Source: Chloroflexota bacterium (lineage in GTDB: Bacteria > Chloroflexota > Dehalococcoidia > SM23-28-2 > RBG-16-64-32). Taken from it: DNA of 5,691 nucleotides. Where the stretch lies: positions 1-5,691 of the forward strand of contig VBJT01000034.1 in NCBI GenBank assembly GCA_005880075.1, written 5' to 3'. Positions within the stretch are counted from its first letter, which is position 1. Every line of letters starts with the position of its first letter. The translations under genes were made by a program, and so were the position numbers. Below, piece after piece: positions 1 through 5,464 of this stretch. The notes below the pieces were generated by a model, which saw only the letters and a program-made list of their open reading frames with translations, did no database searches and had not been told where the DNA came from.

Positions 1-254
1 ACATCCGTAACGTTAGGCAGCGACGCGATGAGCGACGTGTCCCCGTTGTCGGGGTTTAGCTTGGTGGGTCCGGCACCCGAATCAGCAACCAGCAGTTGAC
101 CGTTTTGACCGACGTTCAGCCCAAATAGCAGGCCATGAAAGTCCTGCGATATCGTCCTCCAGCCGGGGCCGTCCGCGCTCGCGATACTCGCCGTCAGCCC
201 GAGCACAAGAACGGCCGCAATCACAGGCACACTCCGCCGTAGCGCCTTTACCAT
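1..254 (-). CDS. Exported ScyD/ScyE-like (NHL/beta-propeller type) protein, 3' part missing
   Basis: The first 84 codons of a gene running off the left edge of the window are open without a stop. The start is the ATG at 254-252, fixed by a strong AAGGAGGT site 7 nt upstream. The protein opens with a classic Sec signal peptide: basic residues K3, R6 and R7, a hydrophobic core at about 8-22, and an A-S-A cleavage site (25-27) before D28. The mature part then shows 'GLNVGQNGQLLVADSGAG' (45-62), the repeat style of NHL/SMP-30-like propellers and of the ScyD/ScyE family, where each blade carries a 'G-x-G-x-L-x-V-A-D/E-x-G' strand. It is therefore probably an extracytoplasmic beta-propeller. Ligand and role are unknown; the ScyD/ScyE name is a family label and does not imply scytonemin synthesis. 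It lies 180 nt downstream of pdxS on the same strand but has its own possible promoter, so co-transcription is uncertain. The family call is moderately sure; the signal peptide is clear. Confidence 0.72.
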   Translation of the reverse strand, partial: MVKALRRSVPVIAAVLVLGLTASIASADGPGWRTISQDFHGLLFGLNVGQNGQLLVADSGAGPTKLNPDNGDTSLIASLPNVTD

Positions 255-261
255 GGGGCTT

Positions 262-269
262 ACCTCCTT
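262..269 (-). promoter_or_regulatory. Strong Shine-Dalgarno site of the exported protein gene
   Basis: Read on the minus strand, AAGGAGGT lies 7 nt before the ATG at 254. It is almost fully complementary to the 16S rRNA 3' end and decides the start of a gene that is otherwise truncated by the window. Confidence 0.85.
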
Positions 270-301
270 CTGAACTAGCGGGGCATCAGGGGGCAGGCAA
301 C

Positions 302-331
302 ATTCGACCATCGCTATGCACGATATGTCAA
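302..331 (-). promoter_or_regulatory. Possible sigma70-type promoter for the exported protein gene
   Basis: On the minus strand a perfect TTGACA (331-326) is followed after 18 nt by TCGAAT (307-302), which matches the -10 consensus at four of six positions. Transcription would begin near 295, giving a leader of about 40 nt that contains the Shine-Dalgarno site. The -35 is convincing and the -10 is weak. This is the only promoter-like signal I see in the 180-nt gap behind pdxS. Confidence 0.42.
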
Positions 332-434
332 GTGACGGCCCCTGAGCACGTCCGTATGCGTGGCGGTTGCGAGAGTTCTCTTACGGCCCGTTAAATCGAT
401 GAGGCCCCGCGCGGCTACGAACGAGACGCTTCGT

Positions 435-1322
435 CTACCATCCCCGCGGTGCCAGGCGCTCGCCTTCCGCCATCGCGTTCACCGCGATGCCCACCATCGG
501 CTCACCCAGCCCACGAGAGACCTCGGCCAGGATCGCCGGGTTGTTGTAGTTCGTTACCGCCTTCACGATCGCGTGGCCGCGCGCCGCCGGATTGCCTGAC
601 TTGAAGACCCCCGAGCCAACGAAGACCCCGTCCGCGCCCAACTGCATCATTAGAGCCGCATCCGCCGGCGTCGCCACGCCGCCCGCCGCGAAGTTTACGA
701 CCGGCAGCCGCCCCAACTCCCGTGTCTCCTTGACCAGATCGTACGGCGCGTTGAGCGCCTTGGCCTCCGCCATTAGCTCATCCTCCCGCAGCGAGGGCAG
801 GCGCCGGATCGCCGACTGCACGGCCCGCATATGTCGCACGGCCTCTACCACGTCACCCGTCCCGGCCTCGCCCTTCGTGCGGATCATTGCCGCCCCCTCG
901 CCGATGCGCCGCAGCGCCTCCCCGAGGTCGCGGCAGCCGCAGACGAAAGGCACCTTAAAGTCATGCTTTTCGATGTGGTGAGCTTCGTCGGCCGGCGTCA
1001 GCACCTCGGACTCATCAACGTAATCGACACCCAGCGCCTCGAGGATCTGCGCCTCGACGAAATGGCCGATGCGCACCTTCGCCATCACGGGGATCGACAC
1101 AGCCTCCATGATCCGCACGATGATCTCCGGATCTGACATGCGGGCCACCCCGCCCGCCGCTCGGATATCCGCAGGCACGCGCTCGAGCGCCATCACTGCG
1201 CACGCACCCGCCTCCTCTGCGATCTTCGCATGCTCCGGCGTGACGACGTCCATGATCACGCCGCCCTTGAGCATCTGCGCCAGCCCGCGCTTGACGGTAT
1301 CAGTGCCTGTCTCGATGGCCAT
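435..1322 (-). CDS. pdxS: Pyridoxal 5'-phosphate synthase lyase subunit PdxS
   Basis: PdxS (SNZ/PDX1 family) makes pyridoxal 5'-phosphate in the cytoplasm from ribose 5-phosphate, glyceraldehyde 3-phosphate and ammonia, in the DXP-independent vitamin B6 pathway. The 295-residue product is full length for the family (Bacillus subtilis PdxS has 294) and collinear with it throughout. Visible signatures are 'KGGVIMDV' with D25, 'ALERVPADIR', 'VMAKVRIGH' with K82, 'DESEVLTPADE', 'PFVCGCRDLGEA', 'RTKGEAGTG' with K150, and 'FAAGGVATPADAALMMQLG'. D25, K82 and K150 correspond to the catalytic Asp24, Lys81 and Lys149 of the Bacillus enzyme. The start is set by AAAGGAGGT 7 nt upstream. The enzyme normally works as a dodecamer with the glutaminase PdxT, whose gene is usually adjacent; neither neighbour here is pdxT. 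A TATACT box lies upstream, and the gene is divergent from the phosphoesterase. The identification is essentially certain. Confidence 0.98.
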   Translation of the reverse strand: MAIETGTDTVKRGLAQMLKGGVIMDVVTPEHAKIAEEAGACAVMALERVPADIRAAGGVARMSDPEIIVRIMEAVSIPVMAKVRIGHFVEAQILEALGVDYVDESEVLTPADEAHHIEKHDFKVPFVCGCRDLGEALRRIGEGAAMIRTKGEAGTGDVVEAVRHMRAVQSAIRRLPSLREDELMAEAKALNAPYDLVKETRELGRLPVVNFAAGGVATPADAALMMQLGADGVFVGSGVFKSGNPAARGHAIVKAVTNYNNPAILAEVSRGLGEPMVGIAVNAMAEGERLAPRGW

Positions 1323-1329
1323 CTCTCAG

Positions 1330-1338
1330 ACCTCCTTT
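1330..1338 (-). promoter_or_regulatory. Strong Shine-Dalgarno site of pdxS
   Basis: AAAGGAGGT on the minus strand, 7 nt before the pdxS ATG at 1322. Its spacing and sequence closely match those of the other minus-strand gene in the window. Confidence 0.85.
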
Positions 1339-1350
1339 GGGGGTGAATCC

Positions 1351-1356
1351 AGTATA
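1351..1356 (-). promoter_or_regulatory. Probable -10 box of pdxS
   Basis: Minus-strand TATACT matches the sigma70 -10 consensus at five of six positions and would start transcription near 1344, leaving a leader of about 22 nt that holds the Shine-Dalgarno site. No recognisable -35 hexamer lies 16-18 nt further upstream, so the promoter may be activator-dependent or use a lineage-specific sigma factor. Confidence 0.42.
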
Positions 1357-1381
1357 GCGGAGGCGTGACGGTCGCGTAGGG

Positions 1382-1396
1382 CCGGTTTCGTACCGG
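1382..1396. repeat. Short inverted repeat in the divergent intergenic region
   Basis: CCGGT (1382-1386) and ACCGG (1392-1396) form perfect 5-bp arms around TTCGT. The repeat lies about 25 bp upstream of the pdxS -10 box, in the -40 to -50 area, where an activator or repressor could bind. No T-tract follows it in either direction, so it is not an intrinsic terminator. Five-base arms can occur by chance in GC-rich DNA. Confidence 0.3.
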
Positions 1397-1513
1397 GAAC
1401 ATCCTTCTTCGTGCGACACCCGTTCGTCTACCAACCTCGATGGCTGCCTAACGCCAAACGCACCCCTACTTCTCTGGACCCTACTCCTTGTTCCTATCTC
1501 CTATCATGTAGCC

Positions 1514-2044
1514 ATGCGCATCGGCCTCATCTCTGACACCCACATACCCACCGCGGCCAAAGAGCTGTGGCCGCAAATCTTTGAGGCGTTTCATGGCGTC
1601 GACCTCATCATGCACGCCGGGGACCTCATGGTCCCGGAGGTGATCGACTGGCTCGAGGAAGTCGCCCCCGTCATGGCCGTCTGGGGCAACGGCGACTTTC
1701 GCGGCTGGCAGCGCACCGTGCCTCCGGACGACGCGCGCCTTTCTGAAGCCAAAGTGCTGCCGGTCGGCGATCTGCGAATTGGCCTCGTCCACGACCTTCA
1801 ACTGCCTGAACACCCGCCTCTGCGAACCCTGGAGGGGCAGATGCACTACTACTTTCGCCGCCCGGTGGACGTCATTGTGCGCGGCAGCACCCACGCCGCA
1901 GAAATCAGCGAGCTCAAGGGCGTCCTCATCGTGAACCCTGGCAGCCCAACATTCCCGAATCACCAAAGCACACGCCTGGGCACGATCGGTTTCCTCGATA
2001 TAGAGGAAGGTCAGGTAACGCCCTCAATCCTGCAGTTGGAATAG
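1514..2044 (+). CDS. YfcE/MJ0936-type metallophosphoesterase with an altered metal site
   Basis: A compact 176-residue calcineurin-like phosphoesterase, the usual length for the YfcE/MJ0936 family of small cytosolic metal-dependent phosphodiesterases. The conserved blocks are in order: 'DTH' (D8, H10), 'HAGDL' (D37), 'GNGD' (N59; usually GNCD or GNVD), 'IGLVHD' (H93) and 'RGSTHAAE' (H127), followed by 'VNPGSP' (140-145), a family hallmark. Two positions depart from the norm: the GHTH motif reads G-S-T-H (S125 for the first His), and the residue after H93 is Asp rather than the common Gly. In dinuclear relatives that first His binds the second metal, so activity may be changed or depend on one metal; this is inference. 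The physiological substrate is unknown even for most family members. The ATG start is right because the first beta-strand and DxH begin immediately after it, yet there is no Shine-Dalgarno site upstream. It stands alone, 123 nt before the next gene, and is divergent from pdxS. Confidence 0.9.
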   Translation: MRIGLISDTHIPTAAKELWPQIFEAFHGVDLIMHAGDLMVPEVIDWLEEVAPVMAVWGNGDFRGWQRTVPPDDARLSEAKVLPVGDLRIGLVHDLQLPEHPPLRTLEGQMHYYFRRPVDVIVRGSTHAAEISELKGVLIVNPGSPTFPNHQSTRLGTIGFLDIEEGQVTPSILQLE

Positions 2045-2106
2045 GCCTTCGGAAAACGTCGGTCTTCTCGTGGTGCCTGAGACGCTGAAGGCTGCCAACG
2101 GTTCGG

Positions 2107-2135
2107 TTGATTGGGCTACAGGCCGCGAATATAAT
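2107..2135 (+). promoter_or_regulatory. Probable sigma70-type promoter of the usp-trkA operon
   Basis: TTGATT (2107-2112; four of six -35 matches) and a perfect TATAAT (2130-2135) are separated by 17 nt, the optimal spacing. Transcription would begin near 2142, about 26 nt before the TTG start of the stress protein. A second -10-like GATAAT lies at 2146-2151 without a matching -35. The AT-rich stretch stands out from its GC-rich surroundings, and this is the best promoter in the window. Confidence 0.65.
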
Positions 2136-2167
2136 CGTTTGGTTTGATAATCTAGACCGAGACGCGC

Positions 2168-2611
2168 TTGGATTACGACTCGCTGAGGATTAAGAATGTA
2201 CTGGTGCCGGTTGATGGCTCAAGAGCGGGGTTCGACGCTCTTGCTCTGGCCTGCCACCTCTCGAAGCGAAATAAGGGCACCGTCTACGCCGTTTACGTGA
2301 TCGAAGTAGCGCGCAACCTGGCCCTGGACGCTGAAATGTCCAGCGAAGCGAGGTCTGGTGAAGACGTCCTGACCGAGGCGGAAGAGGTAGCGGACCGGGT
2401 GGACTACAAGGTCTCCGGCGAGTTGCTGCAAGCCCGCGACAAAGGTCACGCGATCGTTGACGAGGCAGCCGACCGCCAGGTTGACGCCATCGTTATGGGC
2501 ATCGGCTACGAGCGCATTCTCGGCGAATTCCAGATTGGCACGGCCCCACAGTATGTCCTCACCCACGCGCCATGCCAGGTCATCGTTTTCCGAGAGCCGG
2601 TCCGGGAATAA
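2168..2611 (+). CDS. Universal stress protein (UspA family)
   Basis: A single-domain Usp of 147 residues, typical family length, soluble and expected to dimerise. Strand one is 'NVLVPVDGSRAG' (10-21), with D16 at the position that contacts adenine nucleotide in ATP-binding members. The C-terminal half has 'VDAIVMGIGYE' (105-115) and ends with 'IGTAPQYVLTHAPCQVIVF', the usual last helix and strand. The nucleotide loop G-x2-G-x9-G-S/T is only partly kept: G111, G124 and T125 fit, but the second Gly is Y114, so ATP binding is uncertain. The start is TTG at 2168: an in-frame stop lies at 2153-2155, no ATG or GTG lies between, and the next possible start (GTG, codon 13) would cut the first strand. 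No clear Shine-Dalgarno site precedes it. It leads an operon with two TrkA genes 7 nt downstream; Usp domains are often linked to potassium transport, so a role in potassium or osmotic stress control is a reasonable inference. Confidence 0.92.
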   Translation: MDYDSLRIKNVLVPVDGSRAGFDALALACHLSKRNKGTVYAVYVIEVARNLALDAEMSSEARSGEDVLTEAEEVADRVDYKVSGELLQARDKGHAIVDEAADRQVDAIVMGIGYERILGEFQIGTAPQYVLTHAPCQVIVFREPVRE

Positions 2612-2618
2612 GTAGCCG

Positions 2619-3050
2619 ATGAAAGTCGTCATCATGGGCTGCGGTCGAGTCGGCGCCACTCTGGCCACCTGGCTCGATAGCGACGGACACGACGTCACGG
2701 TGATCGATATCCGGCCCGATGCGTTCAAGCGCCTGCCCACGGACTTCAAAGGTCGCAGGCACGCGGGCAACGCGATCGACCAGGACGTGCTCGCCCGCGT
2801 CGGCCTCAAGCAGGCGGACGCCTTCGTCGCCGTTACCCAGGGCGACAACCGCAACGTCATGGCGACGCAGATGGCCAAGCACCTCTTTGGCGTTCGCCGC
2901 ACGCTCTGTCGCATCTACGACCCCATTCGCGAAGAGATCTACCGTGACCTCGGGCTCGAAACGATTAGCCCGACCCTTGTGGGCGCGCAGCTGCTCAAGG
3001 ACCTGCTCGACAAGCAGCCGGTGGCCGCCGACGGAGAGACCGAGGCGTAG
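2619..3050 (+). CDS. TrkA-type potassium-uptake regulator, RCK_N domain only
   Basis: A 143-residue protein made of a single RCK_N (TrkA-N) Rossmann domain. It has 'MGCGRVG' (6-12) as the dinucleotide-binding loop, 'VTVIDI' with D30 at the end of strand two where the ribose of NAD(H) is usually held, 'HAGNAIDQDVL' (48-58), 'ADAFVAVTQGDNRN' (66-79), and the closing 'IYDPIREEIYRDLG' (99-112). Such proteins sit on the cytoplasmic face of Trk/Ktr channels and gate potassium uptake in response to bound nucleotide. The RCK_C (TrkA-C) domain is missing: the chain ends about 30 residues after the Rossmann core in a charged tail, and the next gene begins right after the stop codon. The ATG is 7 nt past the usp stop, with only a weak purine run upstream. 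It probably pairs with the next gene product to form a mixed ring. A stand-alone redox or nucleotide sensor is possible but less likely. Confidence 0.93.
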   Translation: MKVVIMGCGRVGATLATWLDSDGHDVTVIDIRPDAFKRLPTDFKGRRHAGNAIDQDVLARVGLKQADAFVAVTQGDNRNVMATQMAKHLFGVRRTLCRIYDPIREEIYRDLGLETISPTLVGAQLLKDLLDKQPVAADGETEA

Positions 3051-3737
3051 ATGTACATCATCGTCGTCGGCGCGGGAAAGGTCGGTTATTACCTCGTCAA
3101 GGAGCTTCTGGAAGCGCCGGAAGGCCATGAGGTGCTTATCATCGAACTCGACGCAGCCAAGGTCGAGCGCGTCACCCAGGAGCTTGGCGACATCGCCCTC
3201 CGGGGAGACGGCTGCGAAGCGGCGACGATGGAGAAGGCCGGCTTCGGCCGTGCCGACATGGTCATCGCGGTCACAGGGGACGACGAAGACAATCTCGTGG
3301 TCTGCCAGGTGGCCAAGGCTAAGTTTAGCGTGCCGAGGACAGTCGCGCGCATCAACAACCCCAAGAACGAGACGATCTTCAAACAGCTGGGCATCGACAC
3401 GACAGTCAGCGCCACAGCCGCGATCCTGGCCCAGATCGAGCAGGAGCTACCGACTCACCCGCTTATCCCGCTCCTTCGGCTTAAGGGCGGAGGGCTTGAG
3501 ATCGTTGAGGTCAAGGTCCCCCAGCGCGCGTCCGTGGTCGGAAAGCGTATCGGCGAACTGCTGCTGCCTCAGCAGTCGCTAATCACCCTGATCGTCGACT
3601 CGGACGGTACACCGAGGGTGCCCAGCAACGACACAATGATCCGCGCCGAGGACCAGGTAGTCGCCGTAACGCGCCGTGAGAACGAAGATGCACTGCGTGC
3701 CGCGCTTACCAACTCCTCATCACCACCGGGCCCCTAG
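3051..3737 (+). CDS. TrkA-type potassium-uptake regulator, RCK_N plus RCK_C
   Basis: A 228-residue cytoplasmic gating subunit of the Trk/Ktr potassium transporters. The RCK_N domain (about 1-135) shows 'VVGAGKVGYYL' (5-15) and an acidic E32 after strand two, then 'LRGDGCEAATMEKAG' (50-64), 'ADMVIAVTGDDEDN' (68-81) and 'ARINNPKNETIFKQLG' (99-114). The RCK_C domain (about 145-212) has 'LEIVEVKVP', 'VVGKRIGEL' and 'IRAEDQVVAVTRRE'. The length is about half that of the tandem Escherichia coli TrkA, as in KtrA/TrkA single-repeat forms. The ATG follows the TAG of the previous gene with no base between; a GAGG at 3042-3045, inside that gene, can serve as ribosome site, so translational coupling is likely. 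The last ten residues are a Ser/Pro-rich tail. The integral membrane subunit is not in the window. The zero spacing and paired folds suggest the two TrkA proteins act together. Confidence 0.95.
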   Translation: MYIIVVGAGKVGYYLVKELLEAPEGHEVLIIELDAAKVERVTQELGDIALRGDGCEAATMEKAGFGRADMVIAVTGDDEDNLVVCQVAKAKFSVPRTVARINNPKNETIFKQLGIDTTVSATAAILAQIEQELPTHPLIPLLRLKGGGLEIVEVKVPQRASVVGKRIGELLLPQQSLITLIVDSDGTPRVPSNDTMIRAEDQVVAVTRRENEDALRAALTNSSSPPGP

Positions 3738-3741
3738 ACCA

Positions 3742-4614
3742 ATGAGCGGCCGGGCCGGAGAAGCAGGCGCGCCCCAGCAGCGGGCAAGCCTGCGACTGGC
3801 CTTTCTGGGCCCCGCCGGGACATTCAGCGAGGAAGCCGCCCTCAGGTACGATGCCGCGGCCCAACAGGTCCCGATGGCGAGCATCACGGCCGTAGCCAGC
3901 GCCGTAGATTCGGGAATGGCCGACCTCGGTATCGTCCCGATCGAAAACAGCCTCGAAGGGTCAGTCACTGAAACGCTGGACGTCCTCGTTCACGGTGCCG
4001 GAGCGCTGTCCATCCAGAACGAGGCGATCCTGGTGATCGAGCACTACCTGCTTGTCAAGCCCGGTACCGGAGCGGACGCGGTAAAGGTCCTCTTTGCGCA
4101 CCCACAGGCGCTCGGTCAGTGCCGCGGCTTCGTGGAGCGCTGCTTCCCCAAGGCTACCATCGAAGCGGCGCTATCGAATTCAGCGGCCGTAGAGGAGATG
4201 ATGGCGCGCGACGACGCCGCCGCCGTCGGCACCCGCCGGTCCGCCGACATCTTCGGCGCTGAAATTCTTGCCCGCGGCATCCAGGACCGGAGCCCCAATC
4301 TCACGCGCTTTGTCGTGCTTGGCAAACAGGACTCTCCGCCGAGCGGCGACGACAACACCTCCCTGGCGTGCGCCTTCGCCGTCGAGGACCGGCCGGGCCT
4401 GCTCGTCGGCGCGCTCAAGGAGTTCTCGGACCGCTCGATCAACCTCTCGAAGATCGAGTCCCGGCCCAGCCGAGAGAAGCTCGGCACATACATCTTCCTA
4501 ATGGATGTGGACGGCCACCGCGCCGAGGAGCCACTGCAGACGGCGTTGGAGCGCGTCAAGGAACAATGCTCCTTCTTTCGCGTACTCGGTTCCTACCCTA
4601 AGCATCGAGAGTAA
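3742..4614 (+). CDS. pheA: Prephenate dehydratase
   Basis: Monofunctional prephenate dehydratase, which turns prephenate into phenylpyruvate with loss of water and carbon dioxide, the penultimate step to phenylalanine, in the cytoplasm. With the ATG at 3742 it has 290 residues, in the normal 270-300 range. The catalytic domain (about 17-194) shows 'FLGPAGTFSEEAAL' (21-34), 'GIVPIENSLEGSV' (63-75), 'FAHPQALGQCR' (118-128), and 'SPNLTRFVVLG' (184-194) with T188 as the catalytic threonine. The regulatory ACT domain (about 206-286) keeps the 'GAL' (223-225) and 'ESRP' (239-242) signatures for binding phenylalanine, so feedback inhibition is expected. No chorismate mutase domain is fused. The first 17 residues are a variable lead. 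The start lies 4 nt after the trkA stop with no Shine-Dalgarno site. An in-frame ATG at 3676 would overlap trkA by 62 nt and add a non-conserved His/Pro-rich lead, so it was not chosen. Its link to the potassium genes is positional only. Confidence 0.96.
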   Translation: MSGRAGEAGAPQQRASLRLAFLGPAGTFSEEAALRYDAAAQQVPMASITAVASAVDSGMADLGIVPIENSLEGSVTETLDVLVHGAGALSIQNEAILVIEHYLLVKPGTGADAVKVLFAHPQALGQCRGFVERCFPKATIEAALSNSAAVEEMMARDDAAAVGTRRSADIFGAEILARGIQDRSPNLTRFVVLGKQDSPPSGDDNTSLACAFAVEDRPGLLVGALKEFSDRSINLSKIESRPSREKLGTYIFLMDVDGHRAEEPLQTALERVKEQCSFFRVLGSYPKHRE

Positions 4615-4621
4615 GGCGCCG

Positions 4622-5437
4622 ATGCCCGAAATTCCAGATCTCGAAGGCTACCGCGCCTACTTCAACAAGCGCCTGCCCGGCGTCGCCGTGGAGTCGGCCG
4701 AATCGATCATCCCCTGGATCGTGCGAATGGGCCGCGACGAATTCGAAGCCCGGATGAAAGGACAAGTCTTCCAGCCTGTTGGTCGCAGGGCGAAATATCT
4801 CTTGTTTCCGTTTGAATCCAGCGACAATCTCGTCGTTCACGCTATGCTCACGGGCCGCTTCGAGTATGTCCAGCCGAAGGAACGGCGGCGGGCGAACACT
4901 GCCTTCATCCTGCACCTTGGCAACGGAATGGACTTTCGCTACTTCGACGATCGAAACATGGGCCGCGGTTATATCGTGCGGGAGGACGAGTTCGCCGAGA
5001 AGGTCCCCCGCTGGACCGAAATGGGGCCTGACGTGATGGACCCAGCGCTGACCGAGGACGTCTTTGTCGAGCGGGTAAAGAAGATGCGGGGCCAGATCAA
5101 GAGCGTCCTCACCACCGAGCGCTGTATTGCCGGGATCGGCAACGCCTACTCGGACGAAATCCTATGGGGGGCGCGAATCCATCCGTATCGCAAGCGCACC
5201 GAGCTCTCGGAGGAGCAGTTGCGCGATATCTTTCGTTCCATCCGGAAGGTAATCGACTGGTCGACGCCCATCGTGGCCGCGCTCATGGAGAAGAAAGGGC
5301 TGCCCGCAAATCACTATCGAGACCATCTCCGCGTTCACCGCAAGGGGGGCCAGGACTGCCCTCGCTGCGGGCATCGGATCTCGGAAATCACGTCGGGCCA
5401 GCGGATCACAAACTTCTGCCGCGGCTGTCAGGAGTAA
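4622..5437 (+). CDS. Fpg/Nei-family DNA glycosylase (base-excision repair), atypical lesion-recognition residues
   Basis: A 271-residue enzyme of the formamidopyrimidine-DNA glycosylase / endonuclease VIII family, which excises oxidised bases and nicks the abasic site. Family features appear in order: N-terminal 'MPEIPDLEGYR' with the P2 nucleophile and E3; 'GRRAKYLLF' with the conserved K58; the helix-two-turn-helix 'GIGNAYSDEILW' (171-182) with N174; and a complete C-terminal zinc finger C246-x2-C249-x16-C266-x2-C269 with R261. The catalytic set is thus intact. The void-filling residues differ from Escherichia coli Fpg: its Met73 aligns with L76 ('HAMLTG'), Arg108 is kept as R111, and Phe110 becomes M113 ('DDRNMG' for 'DPRRFG'). 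It is therefore a divergent subgroup, and 8-oxoguanine specificity cannot be assumed, so no mutM or nei symbol is given. The ATG lies 7 nt after the pheA stop with AAGG at 4613-4616 as a weak ribosome site; an upstream in-frame extension has no family similarity. Confidence 0.93.
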   Translation: MPEIPDLEGYRAYFNKRLPGVAVESAESIIPWIVRMGRDEFEARMKGQVFQPVGRRAKYLLFPFESSDNLVVHAMLTGRFEYVQPKERRRANTAFILHLGNGMDFRYFDDRNMGRGYIVREDEFAEKVPRWTEMGPDVMDPALTEDVFVERVKKMRGQIKSVLTTERCIAGIGNAYSDEILWGARIHPYRKRTELSEEQLRDIFRSIRKVIDWSTPIVAALMEKKGLPANHYRDHLRVHRKGGQDCPRCGHRISEITSGQRITNFCRGCQE

Positions 5438-5464
5438 TCGCCTGCGAGCGTCGGACGACCAAGC

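Noticed and set aside
255..434. Terminator or small RNA between pdxS and the exported-protein gene
   Set aside because: Only 4-bp inverted repeats (for example CACG-N8-CGTG near 346-361) and no U-rich run were found; apart from the possible promoter nothing is supported.
592..1136. Plus-strand open frames opposite pdxS
   Set aside because: pdxS is certain on the other strand; these products are low-complexity Arg/Ala/Ser readings of its complement.
1481..1966. 161-codon open frame on the minus strand opposite the phosphoesterase
   Set aside because: It is antisense to a gene with clear conserved motifs, shows no domain of its own and has no ribosome site.
2045..2092. GCCTTC ... GAAGGC pair after the phosphoesterase as a terminator
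   Set aside because: The 6-bp arms enclose a 36-nt loop and no T-tract follows, so it does not fit an intrinsic terminator.
2219..3128. Two overlapping minus-strand open frames opposite usp and the trkA genes
   Set aside because: They are complements of conserved coding sequence and have no recognisable motifs.
2719..3582. Long open frame (287 codons) spanning both trkA genes in another frame
   Set aside because: Its product is almost all Ser, Arg, Ala and Thr, as expected of an out-of-frame reading of GC-rich codons, and the two trkA genes have unmistakable domain motifs in their own frames.
3676..3741. Upstream in-frame ATG for prephenate dehydratase
   Set aside because: It would overlap trkA by 62 nt and add a His/Pro/Arg-rich lead with no family similarity; the ATG at 3742 gives normal length and 4-nt spacing.
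4505..4621. N-terminal extension of the Fpg-family protein
   Set aside because: The catalytic proline must be residue 2 after Met removal, which fixes the start at 4622.
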